From NCBI GenBank assembly GCA_964581605.1, contig CAZOPF010000002.1, forward strand, positions 1-64,000: a stretch of 64,000 nucleotides of DNA. The letters run 5' to 3'. Position numbers and translations under genes: made by a program. This DNA is from CAADGU01 sp964581605 (GTDB lineage Bacteria; Chloroflexota; Anaerolineae; Promineifilales; Promineifilaceae). Shown here one piece after another: positions 35,508-45,082 of this stretch. Each line of letters starts with the position of its first letter. The first letter of the stretch is position 1. The notes beneath the pieces were generated by a model, which had not been told where the DNA came from, did no database searches, and was given only the letters and a program-made list of their open reading frames with translations.

Positions 35508-38315
35508 TCAAGGAACATTGCCACTCGAATCACCAGCGTTCACCGTGGCCCCGACATTGAGTGCTGTGACCAGGTTTTGAATATACAACAAATCACCTCG
35601 GGCAAAAGCAGGCACATCCAAAACTTTGCTCAATTCTGCCTGGGACTCTTGCAAAATAAGCGCTCTGGCGTGAAAAAGCGCATTGTAGTTATACAGGTTG
35701 GACATCACTCCTTCACCAATGGTGGTTTCGTAACGGGCTACAAACCAATAGGGAGCTATATATTCGTACTCGTCCAATGCGGCCTGCACTTGCGCCAGTC
35801 TATTTTGCCGCAGGTAATTGCCTAGTTCTGGCGTCAGATACATGAAATTTCGCGCCAGGTCAAGGTGCTTCTTGTAGTAGTTGAAGTTTTGGTTTCCAGC
35901 CACCCAATAGGAATCTTTGGAGAAGATGGTGGCTCGTAATTGTAGCAAAGTGGTCAATTCGTTGTTGATTTGATTGCGCAAGGTGGCATCGGCCGCCGGG
36001 CTGCCTGCCAACTCATACAATTCCAGAAAACCATAATGGCCGGCAATCCAGGCATTTAATTCGTAAGGTTGTTGTCGGAAATAATCATTCTGACCATTTG
36101 GCGGTGTGGGGACAGGGTAATCATTTTCTACCGCTTCTTTGGCCAGGTTATAAACAGTTTGAATGTTGACGCCAGGCACATTTTGGGCGTATTTCCACAT
36201 GGCGTAGATATTATGGTGGGGATATTGCCAGAGAAACTCGCCACCAACATAATCAGGGGAGTAGTCTCCTGTTGCAATGTCCTCTGCAACTTCTGGCGGC
36301 AGGTCCATTGCTTCGCGGGCCGCGCCGGACCAGCCAGTACGTGTATACATTTCGTTGTCAAAGTAACTGTTAAATTCGGTTTGCAGATAAGTACGCACCT
36401 GGTTCTGCAGCGTTGATGAGAGATGGGGATAAGCTATGGAAAGGGTATAAAGTGTGTCACCGGGGTTTTCAAAGTATGTCACCAGGCTACCATATTGGAA
36501 TTGAGCGACATTATAGTAGCCGGGGCGCAGGTGGCCGGCCGTGACGATTTTTTGGATTTCGGTTTCTAGCCGGTTGCGAATTTGGGTGTTGGTGAGGGTA
36601 ACGGCCGTGTCTTGCCCCGGATTCGCGGTGAGCAACGGCCGTTGACCCGGCCCATTCCCACTGCCATACGCAATAACCGCATTGCTCCGATGGATAAACA
36701 ACCGTCCATCGTAAGGGATAATTGGGTTCTGGTCGCCATGATTATGGTAGGCCGCATTCACACTATTCGAGTCCCCCGTATACCAGCCACGATGACGGGC
36801 AATAGCGCCAGGTGCAATAAACCACATAGTGTCATAACCGGGCGCTTCATCATCCAGATTATAAGACCAGGCATTGCTGGACATACCTGCCGGATTCATG
36901 TAATTCACCCAGTCGCCAATACGGTCACAGCACAGGCTACGGTAAATATAATTTCCGCCAACGGAAATGGCCTGCGGCTCTGCCAGGGAAGCGAACCCAC
37001 CCACAGGCGCGCCAATTGGCCCTAAAAAGCTCAGGTAACGGGGAAAATTGATATTCCAGCCCATAATGCGCCCTTTAGCGTCTGAACAACAATCATAACT
37101 GTTGCCAAAGTACAAAATGCCATCACCGCCTACGACTGGCGGGTAGCGGTTGCCTGAACCCGTGCCCCAATAGGTAGCCGGGATATATTCTGGATGGCCG
37201 TCCTGGTCAGAATCAAACGTGAATTCCTGCCCAGTTGCTAAATCGAGCACAGCAAACATACGTCGCCAGGGTTTGTGTTTATAGGTGTCTGGTTGAGGAT
37301 TATCCTCCAGGTATTCGGTGATGCGATGACCATCTACGGCCGGAAAGCCGTGTGCCCAACTTTGCGCTGGTGCCGGGTCGTCAAATATCTGTGGCCCTTC
37401 TGGAAAAACATCATCCAGTTGCATTTGCCGGTATTGTCCATAGGTGCCGCCGCCAGGTGGCGTGACGCTGCGTGTGCCAGGCGCCCGATCTTCCCGATAA
37501 GCATGGGCTACAGGGAAGATAACTTTGTTGCCATGGATAACTGGCCAGTAGGATTGGTATTGCGATCCGGGCAACTTCTCCGATTGCCAGACCAGTGCGC
37601 CTGTATTGGCATTGAGCGCGTAGGCATACATATCGTTGGAAGCAAAGTAAATGGTGTTATTGTGAAAAGCGGCACTCATCAAGATGGGGCCGTCGGTTTC
37701 ATATTCCCAGATGAGCTGCCCTTGTTGGGCGGCGCCGTGGGCACCAATGGCATACATGGAGCCATCACGATTGCCTATATAGACTTTGCCGTTGACCACT
37801 AATGGGTTAGTGGCATAACCGGCGCTGGCTCCATCAAATGACCATAGGTGCTGGCCGGTGAGGGCATTCAAGGCGTGGAGTTTGCGGTCATACCCGCCCA
37901 CGTAAACCACGTTGCCAACCACTGTGGGGGAATGGCCCAGGGGCAGCTCGGTATCATATCGCCAGGCAAGGTCGCCGTTGTTGGCGCGTAATACCACCAG
38001 TCCTTTGGAAGTGGAGATATACAACAGGCCATATTCCGCAATGATTTGTACATTTTGTGGAATGTAGGCCTCGATGGGGCGGTACCAGTGGACGTTGAGA
38101 GAACCTGTCACTTCGGCGGCGGTGTAAGAGGTGCGTTGTGGATTGGCGGCGAGGGTGGGCCAACTGTCGCTGGGTGGGATGGGGGAGGAGATGATGGGTA
38201 GGTAAACATTGTTATTACCGCCTTGTTGGGCTGACACCAGGCCGACAAAAGAAAAGGCCAGGATGAGGCATAGGAAGAGGGGGTGTTTGGGGATTTTGGT
38301 TGTTATTCTGCTCAT
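35508..38315 (-). CDS. Secreted PQQ-like beta-propeller protein
   Basis: A 935-residue exported protein with signal peptide (FLCLILAFSFVGLVSAQ). The N-terminal half is a PQQ-enzyme-type propeller with repeated strand patterns such as VVGNVVYVGGYDRKLHALNA, GKVYIGNRDGSMYAIG and NTIYFASNDMYAYALNA, each followed by TG..LW. The C-terminal half (from about residue 650) has a helical part of unknown type (YNVAQFQYGSL, LGNYLRQNRLAQVQAALDEY). A redox role is not shown; no heme motif is seen. Met 38315 is 7 bp from AGGAG. It follows the lipoprotein gene by 10 bp, so the two form an operon. Confidence 0.88.
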   Translation of the reverse strand: MSRITTKIPKHPLFLCLILAFSFVGLVSAQQGGNNNVYLPIISSPIPPSDSWPTLAANPQRTSYTAAEVTGSLNVHWYRPIEAYIPQNVQIIAEYGLLYISTSKGLVVLRANNGDLAWRYDTELPLGHSPTVVGNVVYVGGYDRKLHALNALTGQHLWSFDGASAGYATNPLVVNGKVYIGNRDGSMYAIGAHGAAQQGQLIWEYETDGPILMSAAFHNNTIYFASNDMYAYALNANTGALVWQSEKLPGSQYQSYWPVIHGNKVIFPVAHAYREDRAPGTRSVTPPGGGTYGQYRQMQLDDVFPEGPQIFDDPAPAQSWAHGFPAVDGHRITEYLEDNPQPDTYKHKPWRRMFAVLDLATGQEFTFDSDQDGHPEYIPATYWGTGSGNRYPPVVGGDGILYFGNSYDCCSDAKGRIMGWNINFPRYLSFLGPIGAPVGGFASLAEPQAISVGGNYIYRSLCCDRIGDWVNYMNPAGMSSNAWSYNLDDEAPGYDTMWFIAPGAIARHRGWYTGDSNSVNAAYHNHGDQNPIIPYDGRLFIHRSNAVIAYGSGNGPGQRPLLTANPGQDTAVTLTNTQIRNRLETEIQKIVTAGHLRPGYYNVAQFQYGSLVTYFENPGDTLYTLSIAYPHLSSTLQNQVRTYLQTEFNSYFDNEMYTRTGWSGAAREAMDLPPEVAEDIATGDYSPDYVGGEFLWQYPHHNIYAMWKYAQNVPGVNIQTVYNLAKEAVENDYPVPTPPNGQNDYFRQQPYELNAWIAGHYGFLELYELAGSPAADATLRNQINNELTTLLQLRATIFSKDSYWVAGNQNFNYYKKHLDLARNFMYLTPELGNYLRQNRLAQVQAALDEYEYIAPYWFVARYETTIGEGVMSNLYNYNALFHARALILQESQAELSKVLDVPAFARGDLLYIQNLVTALNVGATVNAGDSSGNVP

Positions 38316-38325
38316 TATTTTGCTC

Positions 38326-39546
38326 CTATTGTTGTGGTATGCCATTCCAGCCGGCCAGGCGGGCCATGAGTACCCACATGGCTTTGGCAACGCGAATGGC
38401 CCCGGTTGATGTGCTGCCCAGATGGCCGCCTTCGGTTTCGGTGGTGTAGTGCTGGCAGATTGCCAGGTAATCACGGCCGTCATCTGGATAGTTTTCTGAG
38501 GTGTGCTGATTGCTGTATGGTTGCCCGTCACGGTTGTCGTAACAGGGGTTGCCGTTGGGGTCGTGGGAGAGGATGTCGGCTACATCAAAGAGAACTTTAT
38601 TGTGTTCGATGGCGTACTGGCGCATCTGATTGTTGAAGGTGTCTGAAACCTCAGTGCCAATGCTGCGGGCCAGGCTGGTAGTCCAATAGATAAAAACTTT
38701 ATCGGGGTGCTGTGCTTCGTAGGCGGCTAATTCATATACATTGCCGAGTGGGGGGGTGTCGCTGAAGAAACCGCCCGGTTGATCGGCGATAGTGGAACCA
38801 TCGGTGACTTCCAGGTAGCTGAACTGGAAGGAGAGCACCTGGTATTGTTCTATGATTTCATCGGCCCGGCTGGTGAAGCAGGGGACGTGCCGCTGCCAGA
38901 GGCGGCAGTCATTTTCGGGCCAGGTTTCGTAGTCCCAGTGGTCACGGCCGTACCCCCCCCCACGACTCCAACTGACTTCACTGGGGTCTGAGCTGAAGGG
39001 AGGCGTGCCGGCATGTTCATAAACGGAGCAGTAGTGGGGGGCTGCCTCATTGGAGGGGAAAGCCAGACAATTAAGTGCTTCACTGATGTTGACGCCAACG
39101 GAGCGGTCTATGAACAACATAGGGATATTAGCGGCGGCAACCAGATACTCTTCAGGTATTTGTTCAAACAAAGCGACATCATGGTGGTCAATGTAGATCA
39201 TATCGGCGGGTGGGTTCAGGGGGATGGCAGAAGTGGCTGTTGGGTTGGAGACAGGAGTGGCAGCCTGAGTGGCCGTGCTGGCTGGCACGGCCGTTACTGA
39301 AGGCAGGGCCATTGCCGAAGGTGCGGTAGGATCTGTTACGGGCGTTGCCAGAACGGGTGCGCTTTCGGTTGTGGCGGAGGCTGGTGAGGCGGCCGTTTCC
39401 GTTGGGCTTGCCTCAGCAGATTGTGTTTCTGGTAATGGCGTAGACGACGGGGCGGCCAGGCCATTCTCTTTTCTTTGGCAGCCTGCTGCCAGCAGGCAGG
39501 CAATCATCAGCCAGGCTACCAGAACATATTTACTTGTGTTTTGCAT
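38326..39546 (-). CDS. Lipoprotein with SGNH-like region
   Basis: A 406-residue lipoprotein: lipobox LLAAGC, then a Ser/Thr/Pro/Ala-rich spacer to about residue 110, then a compact domain. The domain has FIDRSVGVNISEALNCLA near its start and ends GGHLGSTSTGAIRVAKAMW, whose spacing of an early Ser/Asp and a late His recalls SGNH/GDSL-type hydrolases. This is a low-certainty assignment. It is first in an operon with the PQQ-propeller gene. ATG 39546 is used; an upstream TTG at 39549 also exists. Confidence 0.75.
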   Translation of the reverse strand: MQNTSKYVLVAWLMIACLLAAGCQRKENGLAAPSSTPLPETQSAEASPTETAASPASATTESAPVLATPVTDPTAPSAMALPSVTAVPASTATQAATPVSNPTATSAIPLNPPADMIYIDHHDVALFEQIPEEYLVAAANIPMLFIDRSVGVNISEALNCLAFPSNEAAPHYCSVYEHAGTPPFSSDPSEVSWSRGGGYGRDHWDYETWPENDCRLWQRHVPCFTSRADEIIEQYQVLSFQFSYLEVTDGSTIADQPGGFFSDTPPLGNVYELAAYEAQHPDKVFIYWTTSLARSIGTEVSDTFNNQMRQYAIEHNKVLFDVADILSHDPNGNPCYDNRDGQPYSNQHTSENYPDDGRDYLAICQHYTTETEGGHLGSTSTGAIRVAKAMWVLMARLAGWNGIPQQ

Positions 39547-39926
39547 CAATTCTTCTCGCTTATTCTGCTAATAAAGCTGATTTTCTGCTCAGCAAAACGC
39601 AGGACAACACGCCGCATACTATAATGACGGGCCTGGTTGCTTGCATGAGAATGTGTGAAAAGGCGGTAGAGTACTTATATAATTTTAATTTTCGGGCAAC
39701 GTAGCAAACATGCCCTGGTGTTAAGTACAACCTTAATTTTGCTATGCTTCCCTGGCTTAATGCTGGCCTATTTGTGTGGGGTATTGCCACCATGATGATA
39801 CTTTTAGGTCAGCTACTTCCCAAAGACATTCCGGGCACAGTCATTCGCCGCCGCCCGTTTGCCGGGTCAATGAAATGGCATGAAAGAGCGACAATTATTT
39901 CCAACAGTTGGTAAGGGATTGAATCT
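39547..39926. promoter_or_regulatory. Divergent intergenic region with TTAAG-N6-CTTAA motif, copy 2
   Basis: This 380-bp gap separates the minus-strand lipoprotein operon from the plus-strand glycan cluster. At 39719-39748 it holds the second copy of the shared upstream motif, with TTAAG 39721-39725 and CTTAA 39732-39736. No convincing gene is seen in the gap. It probably holds the promoter of the whole cluster starting at 39927. Confidence 0.6.
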
Positions 39927-42611
39927 GTGAATCGTTTGCATCGAATGATAGCGTTATTAGGAGGCGTGTTGTGGCTGGCAGGCGGTGTCTCTATGCTGTG
40001 GGCGCAACAATCTGGCCTGGAGTGGAGCGAACCAGAAAACCTCTCTCAATCTGGCGCAACAACCAGCCCGATGATGGCTGTGGATAACAGCGGCGCACTG
40101 CATATATTTTGGCAGGACACCTATGCGGAGGCGTATGTCTATCGGCATAATATGGGTGGAATCTGGAGTACGCCGGTTACTGTTACGCTCCCATTTACCA
40201 TGACTATGCCGAACCTGGTAATTGACGCGAATGATCGGATGCACGCATTCTGGCGTTTTGCAGATGGGGCTGATGATTTATCAGTGAGTTACAGTAGTGT
40301 GCCCATTACGGCCGTAACGACCTTTGCTGCCTGGTCTCCCGTGCAAACAGTGGCTGATGCGGCCGCCGACCTGGATGTGATGTTGGATGAGGCGGGGCAG
40401 CTCCATTTGCTTTTTGCTCGCCCTAAAGAGAGTGTGAATGCGCCGGCGGGCATCTACCATGGCTATACAACCGATGATGGGTTGGGCAGCCAGCGTTGGG
40501 TGACGCCAACTTTGTTATATGAATCCCCTTATTTTCGTGGGCTAAAGCAGGTGGATGCGAACGTGGATTTGCTGACGGCCGTTAGCGGGAATGAGTCGTG
40601 GCTAATGGCGGTATGGGACAATCGGCCCCGCAAGCAAATCTTTTTCACCCGCTCCAACGATGGCGGAGTGAATTGGGAAACGCCTCTGGAAATTGCCGGG
40701 CCTGAATCTGGTTCTGGCGTGATTTTTCCTTTTAACATCCGGGTAGGTGTGAAGGATGAGAATGTTGTCCTGGTCTGGAACAATGGTCAGCCGGGAACAG
40801 ATTGTGAGCAGTACGCTTTGTCATCGCCAGATTTAGGTGTTACCTGGGGGGAACGGCTGTTAATGGACGATTTGCTGCCAGGAACAGCCAGTTGTGTTTC
40901 CCAAAATGAATTTGTTGTAGGCAATAACCTGTTATTTTTGTTATCAACGGTGCAGGGGCAGCGCTATTTGTGGGCCTGGGATGGCGGCCGTTGGAGTTTA
41001 CCAGCGCCGCAACCCATCTTAACGGGTTTTGATAATCCAGAAACATTGAATGCAGTTGTCTTTCGTTGCCAGCAAACGGTGGGGCATGGCGCAGATGAAC
41101 TGCTGGTTATTGGCTGTGAGGAGGATGTGCGCGGTTATGGTGATGGGGATATCTGGTTGCTGTCACGGCCGTTAGGTGATAGCAATACCTGGTTTCCGCT
41201 GCCCACCTCATGGGGGCCTGTGGAATTGGTAAATAGCAGCCCGGATGTTTATCACTCGCTGGCGCTGGCACCGGGCAGCCCTGGTGAACTGTTAGCTTTT
41301 TGGGTAGTGGCCGATGGTTCCGGGAATGGGCAGCCATCCATTACCGTTGCCCGCAGGAGTGAGGGCAGGTGGCTGCTGCCGGAAACGGTGTTGACGGTGC
41401 CGCGCACTACCATTGGCAGCCCCCTGGCGTTAGCCGCCAATTCAACCGGGCAGCTGTTTCTGGCATGGGCTGATGTGCTGGGGCAGCTCTATCTGGCACA
41501 AACGGCCGTTGCCGATGCGCATGTAGCCTCGTTATGGTCCCCTGTGGCGGAACTGCCCCTGGAAACGCCGGCCAGTTCCCTGGCCCTTGCCGTGGATGCA
41601 AACAACAGGCTGTATCTGGCTTATACCGTTGCCATCAATGAGGGGCGGGGCATTTATCTGCTCACATCAGCAGATAACGGCCGTACCTGGAGCGACCCCA
41701 AGCTCATTTTGGACGGGGCCACAACTGGTTGGGAAGTGGTGGGGCCGGTGCAAATAGGGGCTGCCGGTGACGGCCAGGTGCATATCATAGCCGCGCGACA
41801 ATTACTCATGGGGGGGCTGCCGCAAACGCAGGCGCTTTATTACCTCCGCTCTGAAGATGGCGGAGAGAGCTTTACACCGGCTTCAATGGTGGTAGAAGGG
41901 CTGGTTACGTGGAGTGAGTTGTCCCTGGTGAATGAGGCAACCGTTCATCAATTCTGGCGCGTGACAGAAGATCAGATCGCGTCTGTGCATCACGCTTACT
42001 CAGTAGATGGCGGCCAAACCTGGGAACAGCCGGATCTCATTGATACCACGGCGGCGGCCGTTGCCGTGGCCGAAAATGAAAAAGGGGTTGTTTCATTATT
42101 ACTCTTGGAGGAAATGGCGGTAAACGAGTGGCAATGGCAAGACGGCCGTTGGTCCCAACCAACAGGTATTGATCTCGAAGATTTTGCCCCGGCCGATTGG
42201 CCCAACCGCCAGATTGCCGCTTCCTTTTCCCCTGATGGGTTGTTAACAACTCTTTTCACCGGGCAAGTGGTGGATGCGGAAAATGTGGAGAATGTCTCCC
42301 ACACGCTGCAGGCCGCCAGCCGGATGGCAGATGAAGAGGCTAATGGGCAAACACCCGTCGTTACCAGCGTGGCCACCCCGTTGCCAATAGAAACGCCTAC
42401 GGTCAGTAGCGCACCACCCACCCCCACCGCGACCAGTGAGGATGTGCCTGCGCCAACGCCAACGGCCGTGCCCAACCCCAACACATCGCCCCCGGCCCCC
42501 CCCTCAAATTCACTTTTGTTAGGTATCGGTGTTGGCCTTGTGCCGGCCGTGCTGCTCGCCCTGGCTGTCTTTGGCATTGGCATTCTGGCCGTCAGGCGGC
42601 GTAGCCGATAA
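39927..42611 (+). CDS. Secreted sialidase-like (BNR) propeller protein with membrane anchor
   Basis: An 894-residue protein starting at GTG 39927 with a signal peptide (LLGGVLWLAGGVSMLWA). BNR/Asp-box-like repeats recur (SNDGGVNWE, SADNGRTWSDP, SEDGGESFTP, SVDGGQTWEQ), as in six-bladed sialidase-like propellers; no catalytic Arg triad was checked. Near the C-terminus a Pro/Thr-rich stalk (PTPTATSEDVPAPTPTA) is followed by a membrane helix (LLGIGVGLVPAVLLALAV) and a basic RRRSR tail. It overlaps the next paralogue by 1 bp and opens the cluster. It may bind or trim a surface glycan. Confidence 0.85.
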   Translation: MNRLHRMIALLGGVLWLAGGVSMLWAQQSGLEWSEPENLSQSGATTSPMMAVDNSGALHIFWQDTYAEAYVYRHNMGGIWSTPVTVTLPFTMTMPNLVIDANDRMHAFWRFADGADDLSVSYSSVPITAVTTFAAWSPVQTVADAAADLDVMLDEAGQLHLLFARPKESVNAPAGIYHGYTTDDGLGSQRWVTPTLLYESPYFRGLKQVDANVDLLTAVSGNESWLMAVWDNRPRKQIFFTRSNDGGVNWETPLEIAGPESGSGVIFPFNIRVGVKDENVVLVWNNGQPGTDCEQYALSSPDLGVTWGERLLMDDLLPGTASCVSQNEFVVGNNLLFLLSTVQGQRYLWAWDGGRWSLPAPQPILTGFDNPETLNAVVFRCQQTVGHGADELLVIGCEEDVRGYGDGDIWLLSRPLGDSNTWFPLPTSWGPVELVNSSPDVYHSLALAPGSPGELLAFWVVADGSGNGQPSITVARRSEGRWLLPETVLTVPRTTIGSPLALAANSTGQLFLAWADVLGQLYLAQTAVADAHVASLWSPVAELPLETPASSLALAVDANNRLYLAYTVAINEGRGIYLLTSADNGRTWSDPKLILDGATTGWEVVGPVQIGAAGDGQVHIIAARQLLMGGLPQTQALYYLRSEDGGESFTPASMVVEGLVTWSELSLVNEATVHQFWRVTEDQIASVHHAYSVDGGQTWEQPDLIDTTAAAVAVAENEKGVVSLLLLEEMAVNEWQWQDGRWSQPTGIDLEDFAPADWPNRQIAASFSPDGLLTTLFTGQVVDAENVENVSHTLQAASRMADEEANGQTPVVTSVATPLPIETPTVSSAPPTPTATSEDVPAPTPTAVPNPNTSPPAPPSNSLLLGIGVGLVPAVLLALAVFGIGILAVRRRSR

Positions 42612-44218
42612 TGAGGATGAAACGCTTCTATCACCTGCTGAGGAAACGTATGAGATACCCAACAATACTCAGAACAGTCTCACTTGTCAGCCTGGTAACT
42701 CTTTCATTTGGCCTTTTACTCTTGCCGCGCCCGGTTGCCGCTCAGGCACAACAGCCGGGAGATGTGGTGAACTGTGGCCCAATGACGAATTTTTCGCAAT
42801 CGCCCGGTTATACATCGGCCGATCCCTTGCTGTTAGCCGATCCAGCCGGGAATATCCACCTGTTCTGGGTGGAGCGCATTACCGGTAAGCCGGATGAACC
42901 GCCGAATATGCCTGATGCGCTCATGTATGCCATGTGGAACGGGGAAACATGGTCAAAACCAACCGATTTATTTCTCTCGCCCGTTGAGTATGCTAACAAG
43001 CGTGTGGGGGCGGTACGGGGACTTATTGATGATAACGGTTACATTCACCTCACCTGGATTGGGCCGGACAATACCTTTTTTTATAGCCATGTTCATGCCA
43101 GCCTGTCCGATCAGGCGACGGCCTGGGCTGCGCCCACCTATATTTCTTATGACCAATCGGGGGGGCAGTATTCGGCCGATATTGCTTTTGTGTCGCCTGA
43201 TACACTGCATATTGTGTACGGCCGTGACCCCAAAGCCGGCGCCAATCAGGTGCTTGCCCACATCCGCTCAACCGATGGCGGGCAAAGCTGGACAGAACCC
43301 CAAAACATCTACACCGTTCCTTATGTAGATCGCGGCATCAGCAATGTGCGTGTCTGGACGCCCCTACCCGGCAAATTGTTTACCACCTGGACGGAATGGG
43401 ATGCTACCGGAAATGGGCAGGTTGTTTATCTGGCCAGCTCACCAGATAACGGTCAGAGTTGGGAAACGCCCATCCGGTTAGCCGAACGGGAGGGGGTGGA
43501 ATATGAGCGCGATTGGGTCACCATGGCCCCCTTGGATGAAGACCAACTGGTGGTGTTTTGGGAAGGAGGGTATCGTGCTTACCGCCAGGCTCAATATTCG
43601 CAAGATGGGGGTAGTACCTGGAGCGAACCAATAGATACGCTGGATTGGTTGATTGCGGATAACGGTTTTGCCGAGTTTGTGCGTGATGGGGGTGACCGTT
43701 TACATCTGTTTGTGTTTCAGCGTGTGCGTGAGGGGAATATGGACAGAGACCATTATGGGGTGGAAAGTAATGGACTCTGGCACACAACCTGGGAAGGGGG
43801 CAAGACATGGCGGCAGCCGCAGATGATTGGTCAACCAAATCCGGGGAACTTTGTGAGCGTAGCCGTGCGTGGCGGGAATGAGCTTTTTGCTGCCTGGTTC
43901 AGCTATATTGACCTGGAGTTGTATATCATGCGCTGTGAATTTAAGGATACACCTTCTGTGCCGCTACAACCCTGGGGAGAGATACCGCCATTGCCCACGC
44001 AGACGGCGGAGGGGGGCACGGCCGTGCCCCCCACGCCCACCCCTCTTCCCACACCCTTGCCTTCCACAGGTTCAACATCTTTGGGTTCTGGGCTGTCTGC
44101 ACCTGCGCCGGTTGCTGAGGGGCCAGGCTATTCCCTCTTGCTGGGCATTGTGCCGACCGTTTTTTTTATTGCTATTATTGTGGCGGTTAGCTTGCAAAGG
44201 CGGCGCCATTTCAGATAA
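42611..44218 (+). CDS. Secreted sialidase-like (BNR) protein, paralogue
   Basis: A 535-residue protein with the same plan as the upstream gene: signal peptide (LVSLVTLSFGLLLLPRPVAA), BNR motifs (STDGGQSWTEP, SPDNGQSWETP, SQDGGSTWSEP), a Pro/Thr stalk (PPTPTPLPTPLPSTGS) and a C-terminal membrane helix (YSLLLGIVPTVFFIAIIVAV) with a basic end. It overlaps the preceding gene (TAATG). ATG 42611 or the in-frame ATG 42617 may start it. It is 15 bp before the ABC permease gene, so surface propellers and exporter are cotranscribed. Confidence 0.85.
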   Translation: MRMKRFYHLLRKRMRYPTILRTVSLVSLVTLSFGLLLLPRPVAAQAQQPGDVVNCGPMTNFSQSPGYTSADPLLLADPAGNIHLFWVERITGKPDEPPNMPDALMYAMWNGETWSKPTDLFLSPVEYANKRVGAVRGLIDDNGYIHLTWIGPDNTFFYSHVHASLSDQATAWAAPTYISYDQSGGQYSADIAFVSPDTLHIVYGRDPKAGANQVLAHIRSTDGGQSWTEPQNIYTVPYVDRGISNVRVWTPLPGKLFTTWTEWDATGNGQVVYLASSPDNGQSWETPIRLAEREGVEYERDWVTMAPLDEDQLVVFWEGGYRAYRQAQYSQDGGSTWSEPIDTLDWLIADNGFAEFVRDGGDRLHLFVFQRVREGNMDRDHYGVESNGLWHTTWEGGKTWRQPQMIGQPNPGNFVSVAVRGGNELFAAWFSYIDLELYIMRCEFKDTPSVPLQPWGEIPPLPTQTAEGGTAVPPTPTPLPTPLPSTGSTSLGSGLSAPAPVAEGPGYSLLLGIVPTVFFIAIIVAVSLQRRRHFR

Positions 44219-44233
44219 AGGAGTTTCCAAATT

Positions 44234-45082
44234 ATGGCAGCAACGTCGGCCGAAACCGACTATCATCACACGCTGGTTATTCAGCCTACCAGGGGGTGGG
44301 CCTCATTGGGGCTGCGGGACTTATGGGATTATCGTGAACTGCTGTATTACCTCTCCTGGCGTGAACTTCAGGGTTCGTATCGCCAGACGGCTCTGGGCTT
44401 CTCCTGGGTGTTTTTACGGCCGATCATCAGTATGGTCTTGCTGACGTTTGTGTTTGGCCGCATTATTGAGGTGCCAACGGGTGATGTCCCCTATCCTCTG
44501 TTTGTCTTGTCTGCCCTCATCCCCTGGAACTTTTTTACCAATGCCGTCACCCGCTCATCGCGTAGTCTGGTAGACAACATGCGCGTGATTTCTAAGGTGT
44601 ATTTCCCGCGTATGATCATTCCCATTTCCGGGACGATTTCCGGGTTGGTGGATTATGGCGCATCATTGATTGTGTTTTTGGTGGTCTTTCTGCTTTACCG
44701 GATGCCCCTGCGCATAGAGATGCTGCTGCTGCCGGTGTTTACTGCCGTCGCCTTTGCTTTTGCCTTGTCGGTGGGGTTATGGCTGGCTACGCTATCGGTA
44801 AAGTACCGGGATGTGGCTTTTGCCGTCACCTTTTTGCTCCAGGCGATGATGTACCTGTCGCCGGTTATTTATCCGGTGGACATGGTGCCAGAGCAGCTTC
44901 AGTTCATTTATCAGTTAAATCCCATGACCAGTGTCATTCAGGGTATTCGCTGGTGCATGTTGGGCGATGCCAGTCCGCCAGGGGTGATGTTTATTCTTTC
45001 TTCGTTGGTTGTGGTTTTGTGTTTGGTATCCGGTGCGTTTATTTTCCGGCGCACGGAACGAACGGTGGTGGATATATTGTGA
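44234..45082 (+). CDS. ABC-2-type polysaccharide export permease (Wzm/TagG-like)
   Basis: A 282-residue permease with about six membrane helices. The N-terminal amphipathic part (LRDLWDYRELLYYLSWRELQ) is followed by YRQTALGFSWVFLRPIISM, the pattern of Wzm/TagG/RfbA permeases. These pair with an ATPase to move lipid-linked polysaccharide across the membrane. The partner ATPase follows with a 4-bp overlap. An AAAGGAG site precedes the start. Confidence 0.92.
   Translation: MAATSAETDYHHTLVIQPTRGWASLGLRDLWDYRELLYYLSWRELQGSYRQTALGFSWVFLRPIISMVLLTFVFGRIIEVPTGDVPYPLFVLSALIPWNFFTNAVTRSSRSLVDNMRVISKVYFPRMIIPISGTISGLVDYGASLIVFLVVFLLYRMPLRIEMLLLPVFTAVAFAFALSVGLWLATLSVKYRDVAFAVTFLLQAMMYLSPVIYPVDMVPEQLQFIYQLNPMTSVIQGIRWCMLGDASPPGVMFILSSLVVVLCLVSGAFIFRRTERTVVDIL

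Noticed and set aside
44779..45078. 100-residue upstream extension of the Wzt-type ATPase
   Set aside because: It lies in another frame of the permease gene; the GTG at 45079 overlaps the permease stop and begins the conserved ATPase.
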